Shown: positions 41,752 through 50,895, counted from the first letter of the stretch. The stretch is DNA of 61,513 bases from Stagnimonas sp. (GCA_030696045.1 JAUYNO010000066.1:1-61513), one strand, 5' to 3'. Notes: generated from the letters alone by a model not told the origin. Translations and numbers: made by a program.

Positions 41752-42156
41752 ATGGAACGCAACCTCGCATCCATCCTCGCACTCGCCGGCACGGCCGCCA
41801 TTTCAGTCACTCTCGCAGCGCTGGCCCCCTCCGATGCCTATGCGGACGATATCTCGATCGACAACGCAACGTTCACCAGCAGCCGCAGCCGCGCCGAAAT
41901 CCGCGCTGAACTGCTGGGCCAGCCGGCCGCCTGGAAGATGAACGCCGGTGAATTGGCGCTGCAATACAACCATCTGCCCCCGGTCAGGAGTGTCGCCACC
42001 AGGGAGCAGGTCAAGGCCGAGTACAAGGCGTCGCGCGAGTACGTGAACCGCTTGCTCGGAGAGGACAGCGGATCGTCCTACTTCGCCAGGTCGGCACTGG
42101 CCCGGGGCGGGCATGCAGGCACTTCCACCACGACCATGGGCGGCCCCTCGCGCTAA
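41752..42156 (+). CDS. Exported DUF4148-like small protein
   Basis: 134 residues. Signal peptide MERNLASILALAGTAAISVTLAALAPSDAYA. The mature part SRAEIRAELLGQPAAWKMNAGELALQYNHLPPVRSVATREQVKAEYKASREYVNRL has the repeat-like helix pattern of Burkholderiales DUF4148 proteins (T-R-E-Q-V-x-A-E). A GGAGAAACAGC site precedes the ATG. Function unknown; periplasmic. Confidence 0.75.
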   Translation: MERNLASILALAGTAAISVTLAALAPSDAYADDISIDNATFTSSRSRAEIRAELLGQPAAWKMNAGELALQYNHLPPVRSVATREQVKAEYKASREYVNRLLGEDSGSSYFARSALARGGHAGTSTTTMGGPSR

Positions 42157-42181
42157 GGGGCGCCGGGCGCTTGCAGGCTCG

Positions 42182-42430
42182 TCAGAACGTCTCGATCTGA
42201 GGGCTCGGCTCGTCGGCACGGTTGCCGAACACGCTGCTGGCCGAAGGCACCGACGGGTCGCCGCCCTGGGACGCGCCCGGGTTCGCTGCCGCCGGGACGG
42301 CGCCGTTCGGCACTTCCGTCCCGTCACCGAGCAGGACAAAACCAAGAATGGCGAAGGCTCCCACGAAGGAAGCGACTGCGGACAGGGGGCTGAATTCCGG
42401 GCCGGGTCTGTGGATGCCGCGCATGTTCAT
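42182..42430 (-). CDS. Small membrane-anchored hypothetical protein
   Basis: 82 residues with start at the ATG at 42430, six bases after GGGAG. One membrane segment at about residues 16-36 (LSAVASFVGAFAILGFVLLG), then a polar, proline- and alanine-rich exterior (AVPAAANPGASQGGDPSVPSASS). No recognised family. Confidence 0.58.
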   Translation of the reverse strand: MNMRGIHRPGPEFSPLSAVASFVGAFAILGFVLLGDGTEVPNGAVPAAANPGASQGGDPSVPSASSVFGNRADEPSPQIETF

Positions 42431-42570
42431 GATCATCTCCCGCTGCGTAAGGCAATGATGGTGACTGCGGCCCAGCGCCTTGCCCATACCGTGTTCAGGC
42501 GACGGGGTCGACCCGACGGTCACCAACTGAAACAGGCTCCCCGATTTGCGTTACGGCGGGCACAAGCGAT

Positions 42571-42599
42571 TTGAAACCGCGCGACGCGTCGCCTAGGCT
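42571..42599 (+). promoter_or_regulatory. Candidate promoter of the FAD oxidase gene
   Basis: TTGAAA and TAGGCT are separated by 17 bases, 40 bases upstream of the start at 42639; AAGGAG precedes the ATG. The minus-10 is weak, but the minus-35 and spacing fit sigma-70. Confidence 0.4.
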
Positions 42600-42638
42600 G
42601 ATCTCCCCACCCACACGCATCGAAACAAGGAGACAGCC

Positions 42639-44063
42639 ATGGCCGAGTTGCACGCGGGCACTTCCGCATCCGCGAAGTTCAATGACGAGAAGCTCTCCGC
42701 ACTCCGGCAAGGCCTGCGCGGCCGTCTCGCCACTCCCGGTTCGGACGATTACGAGCAGGCTCGCACGGTCTGGAACGCGATGATCGACCGCAAGCCCGCA
42801 CTGGCCGCGCGCTGCGCTGGCGCGGGGGACGTCATGCGCGCCGTGCGCTTCGCCCGCGAGAGCGACCTGCTGCTGGCCGTGCGCGGGGGCGGGCACAACA
42901 TCGCGGGCAATGCGGTGTGCGAGGGTGGATTGCAGATCGACCTGTCGCTGATGAAATCGGTGCGCGTGGACCCGGCACGCCGCACGGCGCGCGTGGAGCC
43001 CGGCGTGACGTTGGGCGAATTCGACAAGGAGGCCCAGGCCTTCGCCCTGGCCACCCCGCTGGGCATCAACTCGACGACGGGCGTGGCCGGGCTGACGCTC
43101 GGCGGCGGCTTCGGCTGGCTCAGCCGGCGCTACGGCCTGTCGATCGACAACCTGCTGTCGGCGGACGTCGTCACCGCCGCCGGCGAGCTCGTCAAGGCGA
43201 GCGAACATGAAAATCCGGACCTGTTCTGGGGCATTCGCGGCGGCGGCGGCAACTTCGGCGTGGTGACTTCGTTCGAGTTCACGCTGCACCCGGTCGGGCC
43301 CAATGTCCTGGCCGGGCTCATCGTGCACCCGCTGGACGCGGCGAAGGATGTGTTGCGGTTTCATCGCGAGTTCGTCGAGACCGTGCCCGAGGAATTCGTC
43401 TGCTGGTTCGTGATGCGGCAGGCGCCGCCGTTGCCGTTCCTGCCGCCCGAGTGGCACGGCAAGGAGATCCTCGCCCTGGCCGCGTGCTACAGCGGCGACA
43501 TCGCGATGGGCGAGCGCCTCGCCAAGCCCCTGCGCGAGTTCGGCAAGCCCATCGCCGACATCATCTCGCCCATGCCTTACACCGCCTGGCAGACCGTGCT
43601 CGATCCGCTGCTGACGCCCGGCGCCCGCAATTACTGGAAGTCGCACGACTTCGCGGGGTTGAGCGATGGCCTGGTCGAGGTGATGGTGGACCATGCGCGG
43701 CGAATCCCCGATCCGCAGACCGAAATCGCATGCGCGCAGCTGGGCGGTGCCGTCGCCCGCGTGCCGCGCGACGCGACGGCCTACAACCATCGCGACGGGC
43801 AGTACGTGATGAACGTCCATGGCCGCTGGGCCGACCCGGAGAAGGACGAGGCTTGCATCGCCTGGGCGCGCAGCCTGTGGAAGGAAACCTCGAAGTTCGC
43901 CACCGGCAGCGTGTACGTGAACTTCCTGACGCAGGAGGAGAGCGGGATCGAACGCCTGCGCGCCGCCTACGGCGAGAACTACGATCGGCTGGTGGCGCTG
44001 AAGAACAAGTACGACCCGACCAACCTGTTCGGCGTCAACCAGAACATCCCGCCGACGGTCTGA
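42639..44063 (+). CDS. FAD-linked oxidase of the berberine-bridge-enzyme family
   Basis: 474 residues. FAD_binding_4 motifs: AVRGGGHNIAGNAVCEGGLQIDLSLMKSV, where the His is the covalent 8-alpha FAD ligand, and TLGGGFGWLSRRYGLSIDNLLSADVVTAAG. The second covalent ligand of bicovalent enzymes (Cys in the xCPTVG segment) is not there (GINSTTGVAG), so FAD is likely bound by His only. The BBE domain ends YDPTNLFGVNQNIPP. It oxidises an alcohol, sugar or aromatic compound; substrate unknown. Followed six bases later by a glyoxalase-fold gene. Confidence 0.9.
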   Translation: MAELHAGTSASAKFNDEKLSALRQGLRGRLATPGSDDYEQARTVWNAMIDRKPALAARCAGAGDVMRAVRFARESDLLLAVRGGGHNIAGNAVCEGGLQIDLSLMKSVRVDPARRTARVEPGVTLGEFDKEAQAFALATPLGINSTTGVAGLTLGGGFGWLSRRYGLSIDNLLSADVVTAAGELVKASEHENPDLFWGIRGGGGNFGVVTSFEFTLHPVGPNVLAGLIVHPLDAAKDVLRFHREFVETVPEEFVCWFVMRQAPPLPFLPPEWHGKEILALAACYSGDIAMGERLAKPLREFGKPIADIISPMPYTAWQTVLDPLLTPGARNYWKSHDFAGLSDGLVEVMVDHARRIPDPQTEIACAQLGGAVARVPRDATAYNHRDGQYVMNVHGRWADPEKDEACIAWARSLWKETSKFATGSVYVNFLTQEESGIERLRAAYGENYDRLVALKNKYDPTNLFGVNQNIPPTV

Positions 44064-44069
44064 GGCGGG

Positions 44070-44453
44070 ATGGAGCCCGCCGCGACCATCGACTCGATCA
44101 GCGCCGTCACGCTGGCGACGCACGACATGGGCCGTGCGCTGCGCTTTTACCTGGCGCTGGGGTTTCCGCTGCGCTACGGGGGTGAGGGCGCGTCGTTCAG
44201 CAGCCTCAGCGCCGGCAATGCCTGCCTCAACCTCACCACCGAGGGGAGCGAGCGGAACTGGTCATGGTGGGGCCGCGTCATCTTCTATGTGTCCGACGTG
44301 GACGCGCTGCATCGCTGCGCCCTGCGGGGCGGGCTGCTGCCGGACACCGAGCCGCGCGACGCCACCTGGGGCGAGCGCTATTTCCACATCACCGACCCCG
44401 ACGGCCATGAACTGAGCTTCGCGCAGCCGCTGGCCAGTCAAAGACCGGGGTAG
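44070..44453 (+). CDS. Glyoxalase/bleomycin-resistance (VOC) family protein
   Basis: 127 residues: ISAVTLATHDMGRALRFYLALGFPLRY and RVIFYVSDVDALHRCALRGG, ending GERYFHITDPDGHELSFAQPL, the two beta-alpha-beta-beta-beta repeats of a VOC domain with the terminal metal-binding Glu in HELSF. Possible ligand or antibiotic binding, or an isomerase. Probably co-transcribed with the FAD oxidase. The 3' end overlaps the convergent LysR gene by 16 bases. Confidence 0.85.
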   Translation: MEPAATIDSISAVTLATHDMGRALRFYLALGFPLRYGGEGASFSSLSAGNACLNLTTEGSERNWSWWGRVIFYVSDVDALHRCALRGGLLPDTEPRDATWGERYFHITDPDGHELSFAQPLASQRPG

Positions 44454-45343
44454 TTCGCGAACAGGTCGGCGGCCCAATCGACGAAGGCGCGCGTCTTGGC
44501 GCTCAGGTGCCGGTTGGGCGGATAGACCACGTGCAGCGGGATGCCCGGGCGCGACCACTCGGGCAGCACCCGCACCAGCTCGCCGCTCGCGAGGTAGGGC
44601 GCCGCGGTGAACGCCGCCGTCTGCGAAATGCCGAGGCCGGCCACCAGCGCGGCCGTGTGCGCGTTGCTGTCGTTGACGGACACCTTGTAGGTGCCCACGA
44701 GCTCGATCGTCTCGCCGCCCTTCGTGAAGATCTCGGGATGGAACCGGCCGGTGCGCGCGGAGAAGAAGGCGACGGTGACATGGCCCTCCTCCAGGTCCGA
44801 CGGGTGCCGCGGCACGCCGTGGCGCTTCAGGTAATCGGGCGACGCGACGGTGACGAGGGAGATGTTGGCGATGCGCCGCGCCACGAGCGATTGCTCGACG
44901 AGGTCGCCGCCACGGATCACGCAGTCGACGTTGTCGCTGATCAGGTCCACCGGCCGGTCGCTCACGCCGAGGTCGAGCTGGATGTCGGGGTAGCGCTGGT
45001 AGAACTTCGGCAAGGCCGGGATGACGACCAGGCGCGCGATCGACGTGCCCACGTCCACGCGCAGGCGCCCGCTGGGGTTGGCCTGCGCATTCGTCATGCT
45101 GGCCTCGATGTCGTCCAGGTCGTTGAGCAGGCGCGCCGTGCGCTCGTAATAAGCGGCGCCGTCGGGCGTCACCGTCACGCGCCGGGTGGTGCGGTTCAAA
45201 AGCTTCACCTTCAGCCGCGCTTCCAGGTGCTGCACGAGCTTGGTCACCGTGCCCTTGGGCAGGTCCAGTGACACCGCGGCCCGGGTGAAGGTGCCGGCCT
45301 CCACCACGCGTGCGAACACCCGCATCGACTGAATCTGGTCCAT
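44438..45343 (-). CDS. LysR-family regulator of the efflux operon (BpeT/CeoR-like)
   Basis: 301 residues. N-terminal winged helix (MRVFARVVEAGTFTRAAVSLDLPKGTVTKLVQHLEARLKVKLLNRTTRRVTVT), then the periplasmic-binding-protein-like effector domain. AGGAGG precedes the ATG. It is divergent from the LlpE-like gene and the RND operon, exactly the arrangement of bpeT-llpE-bpeEF-oprC and ceoR-llpE-ceoAB-opcM in Burkholderia, where a LysR protein activates efflux in response to salicylate-like compounds or mutation. That role is inferred here from gene order. Confidence 0.87.
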   Translation of the reverse strand: MDQIQSMRVFARVVEAGTFTRAAVSLDLPKGTVTKLVQHLEARLKVKLLNRTTRRVTVTPDGAAYYERTARLLNDLDDIEASMTNAQANPSGRLRVDVGTSIARLVVIPALPKFYQRYPDIQLDLGVSDRPVDLISDNVDCVIRGGDLVEQSLVARRIANISLVTVASPDYLKRHGVPRHPSDLEEGHVTVAFFSARTGRFHPEIFTKGGETIELVGTYKVSVNDSNAHTAALVAGLGISQTAAFTAAPYLASGELVRVLPEWSRPGIPLHVVYPPNRHLSAKTRAFVDWAADLFANYPGL

Positions 45344-45381
45344 TCATCCTCCTGTGACCCTGATGGGTCATTCGTTTGCAT

Positions 45382-45400
45382 TGTTCCCGCATTGGAAACA
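45382..45400. promoter_or_regulatory. LysR-type operator candidate
   Basis: TGTTCCC and GGAAACA, seven-base arms with one mismatch around GCATT, lie between the divergent LysR and LlpE-like genes. A TATATT minus-10 (45444-45449) stands only six bases before the LlpE-like ATG, so that transcript may start at or near its first codon. Confidence 0.45.
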
Positions 45401-45455
45401 GAGAACTGGCAGCAGGCCCCTTTATCCGCACGCAGCGCGTGCCTATATTCGAGCC

Positions 45456-46295
45456 ATGTCAAATCGCCCGGCTACCCCCGCTGCCGTCCCGGAAACGGAT
45501 ACCACCATCGTGGTGCCCAGGGGCGAGCCGCTGGCGGCGCGCATGTACGGGCGGCGCAGGCCGCGCACCGTGGCGCCGCTGGTGCTGCACTTCCATGGCG
45601 GCGCGTTCGTGAGCGGCGACCTGGACAGCGGTGCGTGCATGGCGCGCCTGCTGGCGCAGGCCGATGCGATCGTCGTGTCGCTGGCGTACCCGCTCGCTCC
45701 GCGGCATCGCTTCCCCGACGCGGTGGAGGCGGGCTACGCTGCGCTGCAATGGACTTACAAGCAGCGCAACAAGCTGGCCGGCACCGGCGCGCGCGTGTAC
45801 CTCGCGGGCGACGAGGCGGGGGGCAACCTCGCGGCGGCCGTGGCGCTGGTGGCGCGCGACCGGGACCATCCGCCGCTCGCGGGGCAGATCCTCGTCGCGC
45901 CGATGCTCGATCCCTGCGTGGGCACCGCCTCGTTGCGTGAGGCGCAGGGCTGCCAGGCGGGCGCCTGCAAATGGGCCGACGGCTGGCAGCAGTACCTGCG
46001 CGGGCCGATGGATGCCGAACACCCCTATGCCGTGCCCGGCAAGGCGACGCGCCTGGTCGGCTTGCCGCCCGCGCTCGTGCTGACCGGCGAGGACGACCCG
46101 ATGCGTGACGAGGCGCTGGCGTATGCGCAGCGCCTGCGCGACGCGGGCATCGAGGTGACGAGCAAGCTCCTCGCCAACCACACCGGTTGGCCCGATTCGC
46201 TCACCGAGCCGCCGCTGCAGGAGTGTCCGTACGCAGCGGGCGTGGAGCGCGACCTGCGCGCGTTCTTCAGCGCGACGGCGCCACCGGCCACGTAG
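45456..46295 (+). CDS. llpE: LlpE-like alpha/beta-hydrolase with Glu at the nucleophile position
   Basis: 279 residues from the ATG at 45456. The hormone-sensitive-lipase family frame is clear: HFHGGAFVSG (oxyanion hole), Asp in VLTGEDDPMRD and His in LANHTGW. The nucleophile elbow, normally GDSAGG, reads GDEAGG with Glu120 in place of Ser. Serine hydrolysis is therefore unlikely; the protein may be a binder or use different chemistry. The position between the LysR gene and the RND adaptor matches llpE (lipase-like) of Burkholderia efflux operons. Confidence 0.82.
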   Translation: MSNRPATPAAVPETDTTIVVPRGEPLAARMYGRRRPRTVAPLVLHFHGGAFVSGDLDSGACMARLLAQADAIVVSLAYPLAPRHRFPDAVEAGYAALQWTYKQRNKLAGTGARVYLAGDEAGGNLAAAVALVARDRDHPPLAGQILVAPMLDPCVGTASLREAQGCQAGACKWADGWQQYLRGPMDAEHPYAVPGKATRLVGLPPALVLTGEDDPMRDEALAYAQRLRDAGIEVTSKLLANHTGWPDSLTEPPLQECPYAAGVERDLRAFFSATAPPAT

Positions 46296-46345
46296 CGACC
46301 CCGGCCCTGATCTTCCCCTTCCCGGCGGCCATTCCCCGCCGCCGG

Positions 46346-46376
46346 TTGACCTTGACATGGTGTCAATGCCGAAACT
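46346..46376 (+). promoter_or_regulatory. MerR-type promoter candidate before the RND adaptor
   Basis: TTGACC (46346-46351) is followed by a 19-base spacer and GAAACT. The spacer contains TTGAC-ATGGT-GTCAA, a perfect 5-bp dyad. Long 19-bp spacers with a central dyad are the mark of MerR-family-controlled promoters. The minus-10 is poor. No MerR gene is adjacent. Confidence 0.42.
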
Positions 46377-46432
46377 TCGCGGCGACACCACGGATTCCTG
46401 TTGCCTGAACACCCCCGAAAAAGGAAATGACC

Positions 46433-47656
46433 ATGACCAGCACTACCAACCAATCGCGCCAACGCCGGCTATGGGCCTCGGTCGGCGTCCTCACGGCGCT
46501 CACGGCCGTTGGCTCGGCCATCGTCGGCATTTCCGGCCCCACGGCGCAAGCCACCGCCAACGCCGGCGCGCCCCAGGCGACGCCCGTTTCGGTGGCGGCG
46601 GTGAGCGAGAGCGACGTCGCGGCCTGGGACGAGTTCTCCGGCCGGCTCGAAGCGGTCGAGCGCGTCGATGTGCGTTCGCGCGTGGCCGGCGCGGTTCAGT
46701 CCGTGCATTTCCGCGAGGGCGCGCTGGTGAAGAAGGGCGACCTGCTCATCACCATCGACCCGGCGCCGTACGCCGCCGAGGCCGATCGTGCCGACGCGCA
46801 GGTGGCCGCGGCCCAGGCGCGCGTGACCAACGCGCAAAGCGACCACGCCCGCGCGCAGCGGCTGTGGGACGACCGCGCCATCTCGCAGCGCGAGTTCGAG
46901 GACCGCCAGAACGACCTGCGCGAAGCCGAAGCCAACCTGCGGGCCGCCCAGGCGCAGCGCGAAACGGCGCGCCTGAACCTCGGCTACACCCGGGTTCGGG
47001 CCCCGGTGGCGGGCCGAATCGGCCGGCTGGAAGTGACCACCGGCAACCTGGTCGCCGCCGGCCCCGGCGCGCCCGTGCTCACCACCCTCGTCTCCGTCAG
47101 CCCGATCTACGCCAGCTTCGACACCGACGAGCAGGTCGTGGTTCGCGCACTCGGCAGCCTGCCGGGAGGGTCGAGCGCGCGGGCGCTGATCGATCGCATC
47201 CCCGTTCAGATGGGCACGTCCGCAACCGCTGACACGCCCTACCAGGGGCGATTGCAGCTGATCGACAACCAGGTCGACGCGAAGAGCGGCACCGTGCGCG
47301 TGCGCGCGGCCTTCGACAACCCGGACGGCGCCCTCATGCCCGGCCAGTTCGCCCGCATCCGCATGGGCCAGCCCCAGGCGGCGAAGGCGCTGCTGGTCAA
47401 CGAGCGCGCCATCGGCACCGACCAGAACAAGAAGTACGTGCTGGTGGTCGCCGAAGGCAACCAGGCGGAGTACCGCGAAGTCACCCTGGGTGCTTCGGTC
47501 AACGGACTGCGCATCGTCAAGGCCGGGCTGAAGCCGGGCGAGCGCATCGTCGTCAACGGCCTGCAGCGCGTGCGGCCCGGCGCGCTGGTGCAGCCGCAGG
47601 CCGTGAGCATGGAAGCCAAGGCCGAAGTGCAGCCCGCGCCGGGCGCGAAATCCTGA
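46433..47656 (+). CDS. RND efflux periplasmic adaptor (BpeE/CeoA-like)
   Basis: 407 residues from the ATG at 46433, seven bases after AAGGA; an ATG at 46427 is too close to it. A membrane segment (about 13-36) anchors or exports it. It has the membrane-fusion-protein layout: lipoyl half-motif RVDVRSRVAGAVQSVHFREGALVKKGDLL, a coiled-coil hairpin (ADAQVAAAQARVTNAQSDHARAQRLW and AEANLRAAQAQRETARLNLGYT), then RAPVAGRIGRLEVTTGNLV and the beta-barrel. It links the pump at 47672 to the outer-membrane channel at 50896. Confidence 0.92.
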   Translation: MTSTTNQSRQRRLWASVGVLTALTAVGSAIVGISGPTAQATANAGAPQATPVSVAAVSESDVAAWDEFSGRLEAVERVDVRSRVAGAVQSVHFREGALVKKGDLLITIDPAPYAAEADRADAQVAAAQARVTNAQSDHARAQRLWDDRAISQREFEDRQNDLREAEANLRAAQAQRETARLNLGYTRVRAPVAGRIGRLEVTTGNLVAAGPGAPVLTTLVSVSPIYASFDTDEQVVVRALGSLPGGSSARALIDRIPVQMGTSATADTPYQGRLQLIDNQVDAKSGTVRVRAAFDNPDGALMPGQFARIRMGQPQAAKALLVNERAIGTDQNKKYVLVVAEGNQAEYREVTLGASVNGLRIVKAGLKPGERIVVNGLQRVRPGALVQPQAVSMEAKAEVQPAPGAKS

Positions 47657-47671
47657 GCCGGGCGAAACGAC

Positions 47672-50600
47672 ATGAATCTTTCCAAATTCTTCATCGACCG
47701 GCCGATCTTCGCCGGCGTGCTGTCGCTGCTGATCTTCCTGGCCGGCCTGATCGCGCTGCGCGGCCTGCCGGTGTCGGAATACCCGGAGGTGGTACCGCCC
47801 TCGGTGGTGGTGCGTGCCACCTACCCCGGCGCCAACCCCAAGGTCATCGCCGAAACGGTGGCGACGCCGCTGGAAGAGGCGATCAACGGCGTGGAAGGCA
47901 TGCTCTACATGAGCAGCCAGGCCACGACCGACGGGCTGATGACGCTCAACGTGACCTTCAAGCTCGGCACCGACCCCGACAAGGCGCAACAACTCGTCCA
48001 GAACCGGGTCTCGCAGGCCGAGCCGCGGCTGCCCGAGGAAGTGCGGCGGCTCGGCGTGACGACGATCAAGAGCTCCCCCGACCTCACGATGGTGGTGCAC
48101 CTGCTCTCGCCGAACAACCGCTACGACATGACGTACCTGCGCAACTACGCGGTGCTCAACGTGAAGGACCGGCTGGCGCGCGTGCAGGGCGTGGGCGACG
48201 TGCAGCTGTTCGGCTCCGGCGACTACTCGATGCGCGTCTGGCTGGACCCGCAAAAGGTCGCGCAGCGCGGCCTGTCGGCCAGCGACGTGGTGCGCGCGAT
48301 CCGCGAGCAGAACGTCCAGGCGGCCGCCGGCGTGGTCGGCGCCTCGCCCGGGCTGAAGGGCATCGACCTCCAGCTGTCCGTCAACGCGCAGGGCCGGCTG
48401 CAAAGTGAAGAGGAATTCGGCGACATCATCGTCAAGTCCGGCGCGGACGGCGCGGTGACGCGGCTGCGCGACATCGCGCGGCTGGAGCTGGGCGCCTCGG
48501 GCTACTCGCTGCGCTCGCTCCTGGACAACAAGGACGCCGTGGCGGTGCCCGTGTTCGCCGCGCCCGGCTCCAACGCGATCCAGATCTCGGACGGCGTGCG
48601 CGCCACCATGGCCGAGCTCAAGAAGAACATGCCCGAAGGGGTGGACTACGAGATCGTGTACGACCCGACGCAGTTCGTGCGCGCCTCGATCGAGTCGGTG
48701 GTGCACACGCTGCTCGAAGCGATCGCCCTGGTCGTGCTGGTCGTGATCCTGTTCCTGCAGACCTGGCGCGCCTCCATCATCCCGCTGCTGGCGGTGCCGG
48801 TCTCGGTGGTGGGCACGTTCGCGGTCATGCACCTGTTCGGGTTCTCGATCAACGCGCTCAGCCTGTTCGGGCTGGTGCTCGCGATCGGCATCGTCGTGGA
48901 CGACGCGATCGTGGTGGTGGAGAACGTGGAGCGCAACATCGAGGCGGGACTGTCGCCGCGCGAGGCGACGTACCGAGCGATGCGCGAAGTGTCGGGGCCG
49001 ATCATCGCCATCGCCCTGGTGCTGATCGCCGTGTTCGTTCCGCTGGCCTTCATCAGCGGCCTGACGGGGCAGTTCTACCGACAGTTCGCGCTGACCATCG
49101 CGATCTCGACAGTGATCTCGGCCATCAACTCGCTCACGCTGTCGCCGGCGCTCGCCGCGCTGCTGCTCAAGGGCCACGACGCGCCCAAAGATGCGCTGAC
49201 GCGCGGCATGGACCGCCTCTTCGGCCGCTTCTTCGCCGCGTTCAACCGGCACTTCGGCCGCGCCGCCACGGGCTACACGCACGGCGTCAAGACCGTGATC
49301 TCGCGCAAGGCCCTGATGCTGGGCATCTACCTGGCGCTGGCGGCAGCGACGTTCGGCCTGTTCAAGCTGGTGCCGCAGGGCTTCGTGCCGGCGCAGGACA
49401 AGCAGTACCTGATCGGCTTCGCGCAGCTGCCGGACGGCGCCACGCTGGACCGCACGGAGGAGGTGATCCGCCGAATGAGCGAAATCACGCTCAAGCAGCC
49501 CGGCGTCGAACATGCCGTGGCGTTCCCCGGCCTGTCGATCAACGGCTTCACCAACAGCTCCAATGCCGGCATCGTGTTCGCCACGCTCAAGCCGTTCGAC
49601 GAGCGGCGCGGCGCGGACCAGAGCGCGGGCGCCATCGCCGGCCAGCTGAACGCACAGTTCGGCCAGCTGCAGGATGCCTTCGTGATGATGTTCCCGCCGC
49701 CCCCGGTGCAGGGCATCGGCACGACCGGCGGCTTCAAGCTGCAGCTGGAAGACCGCGGCTCGCTCGGCTACGAGGCGCTGGACGGCGCGCTCAAGGCCTT
49801 CATGGCCAAGGCGTACCAGGCGCCGGAGCTGGCGGGCCTGTTCTCCAGCTTCCAGCTGAACGTGCCGCAGCTCTACGCCGACATCGACCGCACCAAGGCG
49901 CGCCAGCTCGGCGTGTCGGTGACCGACGTTTTCGACACCATGCAGATCTACCTGGGCAGCCTGTACGCGAACGACTTCAACAAGTTCGGCCGCACGTATT
50001 CCGTCCGGGTCCAGGCCGATGCGCCGTACCGCGCCCGCGCCGAGGACATCGGACTGCTGAAAGTGCGTTCGGCCACCGGCGAGATGGTGCCGCTGTCGGC
50101 GTTGATGCAGGTGAAGCCCAGCTTCGGGCCGGAGCGGGCGATGCGCTACAACGGCTACCTCACGGCCGACGTCAACGGCGGCCCGGCCCCCGGCTACTCC
50201 TCGGGCCAGGCGCAGGACGCGGTCAAGCGCATCGCCGCGGAGACGTTGCCCGCCGGCATCAGCTTCGAGTGGACCGAGCTCACGTACCAGGAGATCCTCG
50301 CGGGCAACTCCGCCGCCTGGGTGTTCCCGCTGGCGATCCTGCTGGTGTTCCTGGTGCTGGCCGCGCAGTACGAGAGCCTGACGCTGCCGCTCTCGATCAT
50401 CCTGATCGTGCCCATGGGGCTGCTGGCGGCCATGACGGGGGTGTGGCTGTCCGACGGCGACAACAACGTCTTCACGCAGATCGGGCTGATGGTGCTGGTC
50501 GGGCTGTCGGCGAAGAACGCGATCCTGATCGTGGAATTCGCACGGGAGCTGGAATTCGCCGGCCGTACCCCGGTGCAGGCCGCGATCGAAGCCGCGCGGC

Positions 50601-50893
50601 TGCGGCTGCGCCCGATCCTGATGACGTCGCTCGCGTTCGTCATGGGCGTGCTGCCGCTGGTCGTGACCACCGGCGCCGGCGCCGAGATGCGGCAGGCCAT
50701 GGGCATCGCCGTGTTTTTCGGGATGATCGGCGTCACGGCCTTCGGCCTGTTCCTCACGCCCGTGTTCTACGTGGCCCTGCGTGCACTTGCGGGCAACCGT
50801 CCGCTCAAGCTGCACGGCGAGGTCCCGCACCTGGAAGGCTTCGCAGGCGGCGCTTCGGCCCGCCCGGTGCCAGCCGCACCCCTGAAGGATTGA
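47672..50893 (+). CDS. RND multidrug efflux pump, inner-membrane subunit (BpeF/CeoB-like)
   Basis: 1073 residues, the length of HAE1 pumps. FFIDRPIFAGVLSLLIFLAGLIAL starts the first membrane helix. Helix 4 carries the proton-relay Asp pair (GIVVDDAIVVVENVERN), with the partner Lys expected in helix 10. Two large periplasmic loops hold GYSLRSLLDNKDAV and a switch-loop-like glycine-rich region. It should export antibiotics and solvents with proton import. It is placed 16 bases after the adaptor gene and 3 before the channel gene. Confidence 0.95.
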   Translation: MNLSKFFIDRPIFAGVLSLLIFLAGLIALRGLPVSEYPEVVPPSVVVRATYPGANPKVIAETVATPLEEAINGVEGMLYMSSQATTDGLMTLNVTFKLGTDPDKAQQLVQNRVSQAEPRLPEEVRRLGVTTIKSSPDLTMVVHLLSPNNRYDMTYLRNYAVLNVKDRLARVQGVGDVQLFGSGDYSMRVWLDPQKVAQRGLSASDVVRAIREQNVQAAAGVVGASPGLKGIDLQLSVNAQGRLQSEEEFGDIIVKSGADGAVTRLRDIARLELGASGYSLRSLLDNKDAVAVPVFAAPGSNAIQISDGVRATMAELKKNMPEGVDYEIVYDPTQFVRASIESVVHTLLEAIALVVLVVILFLQTWRASIIPLLAVPVSVVGTFAVMHLFGFSINALSLFGLVLAIGIVVDDAIVVVENVERNIEAGLSPREATYRAMREVSGPIIAIALVLIAVFVPLAFISGLTGQFYRQFALTIAISTVISAINSLTLSPALAALLLKGHDAPKDALTRGMDRLFGRFFAAFNRHFGRAATGYTHGVKTVISRKALMLGIYLALAAATFGLFKLVPQGFVPAQDKQYLIGFAQLPDGATLDRTEEVIRRMSEITLKQPGVEHAVAFPGLSINGFTNSSNAGIVFATLKPFDERRGADQSAGAIAGQLNAQFGQLQDAFVMMFPPPPVQGIGTTGGFKLQLEDRGSLGYEALDGALKAFMAKAYQAPELAGLFSSFQLNVPQLYADIDRTKARQLGVSVTDVFDTMQIYLGSLYANDFNKFGRTYSVRVQADAPYRARAEDIGLLKVRSATGEMVPLSALMQVKPSFGPERAMRYNGYLTADVNGGPAPGYSSGQAQDAVKRIAAETLPAGISFEWTELTYQEILAGNSAAWVFPLAILLVFLVLAAQYESLTLPLSIILIVPMGLLAAMTGVWLSDGDNNVFTQIGLMVLVGLSAKNAILIVEFARELEFAGRTPVQAAIEAARLRLRPILMTSLAFVMGVLPLVVTTGAGAEMRQAMGIAVFFGMIGVTAFGLFLTPVFYVALRALAGNRPLKLHGEVPHLEGFAGGASARPVPAAPLKD

Positions 50894-50895
50894 TC

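Noticed and set aside
46469..50830. Minus-strand open frame of 1453 codons opposite the RND genes
   Set aside because: Composition is rich in His, Arg and Gly with no domain, typical of the antisense frame of GC-rich genes. The plus strand holds clear adaptor and pump proteins.
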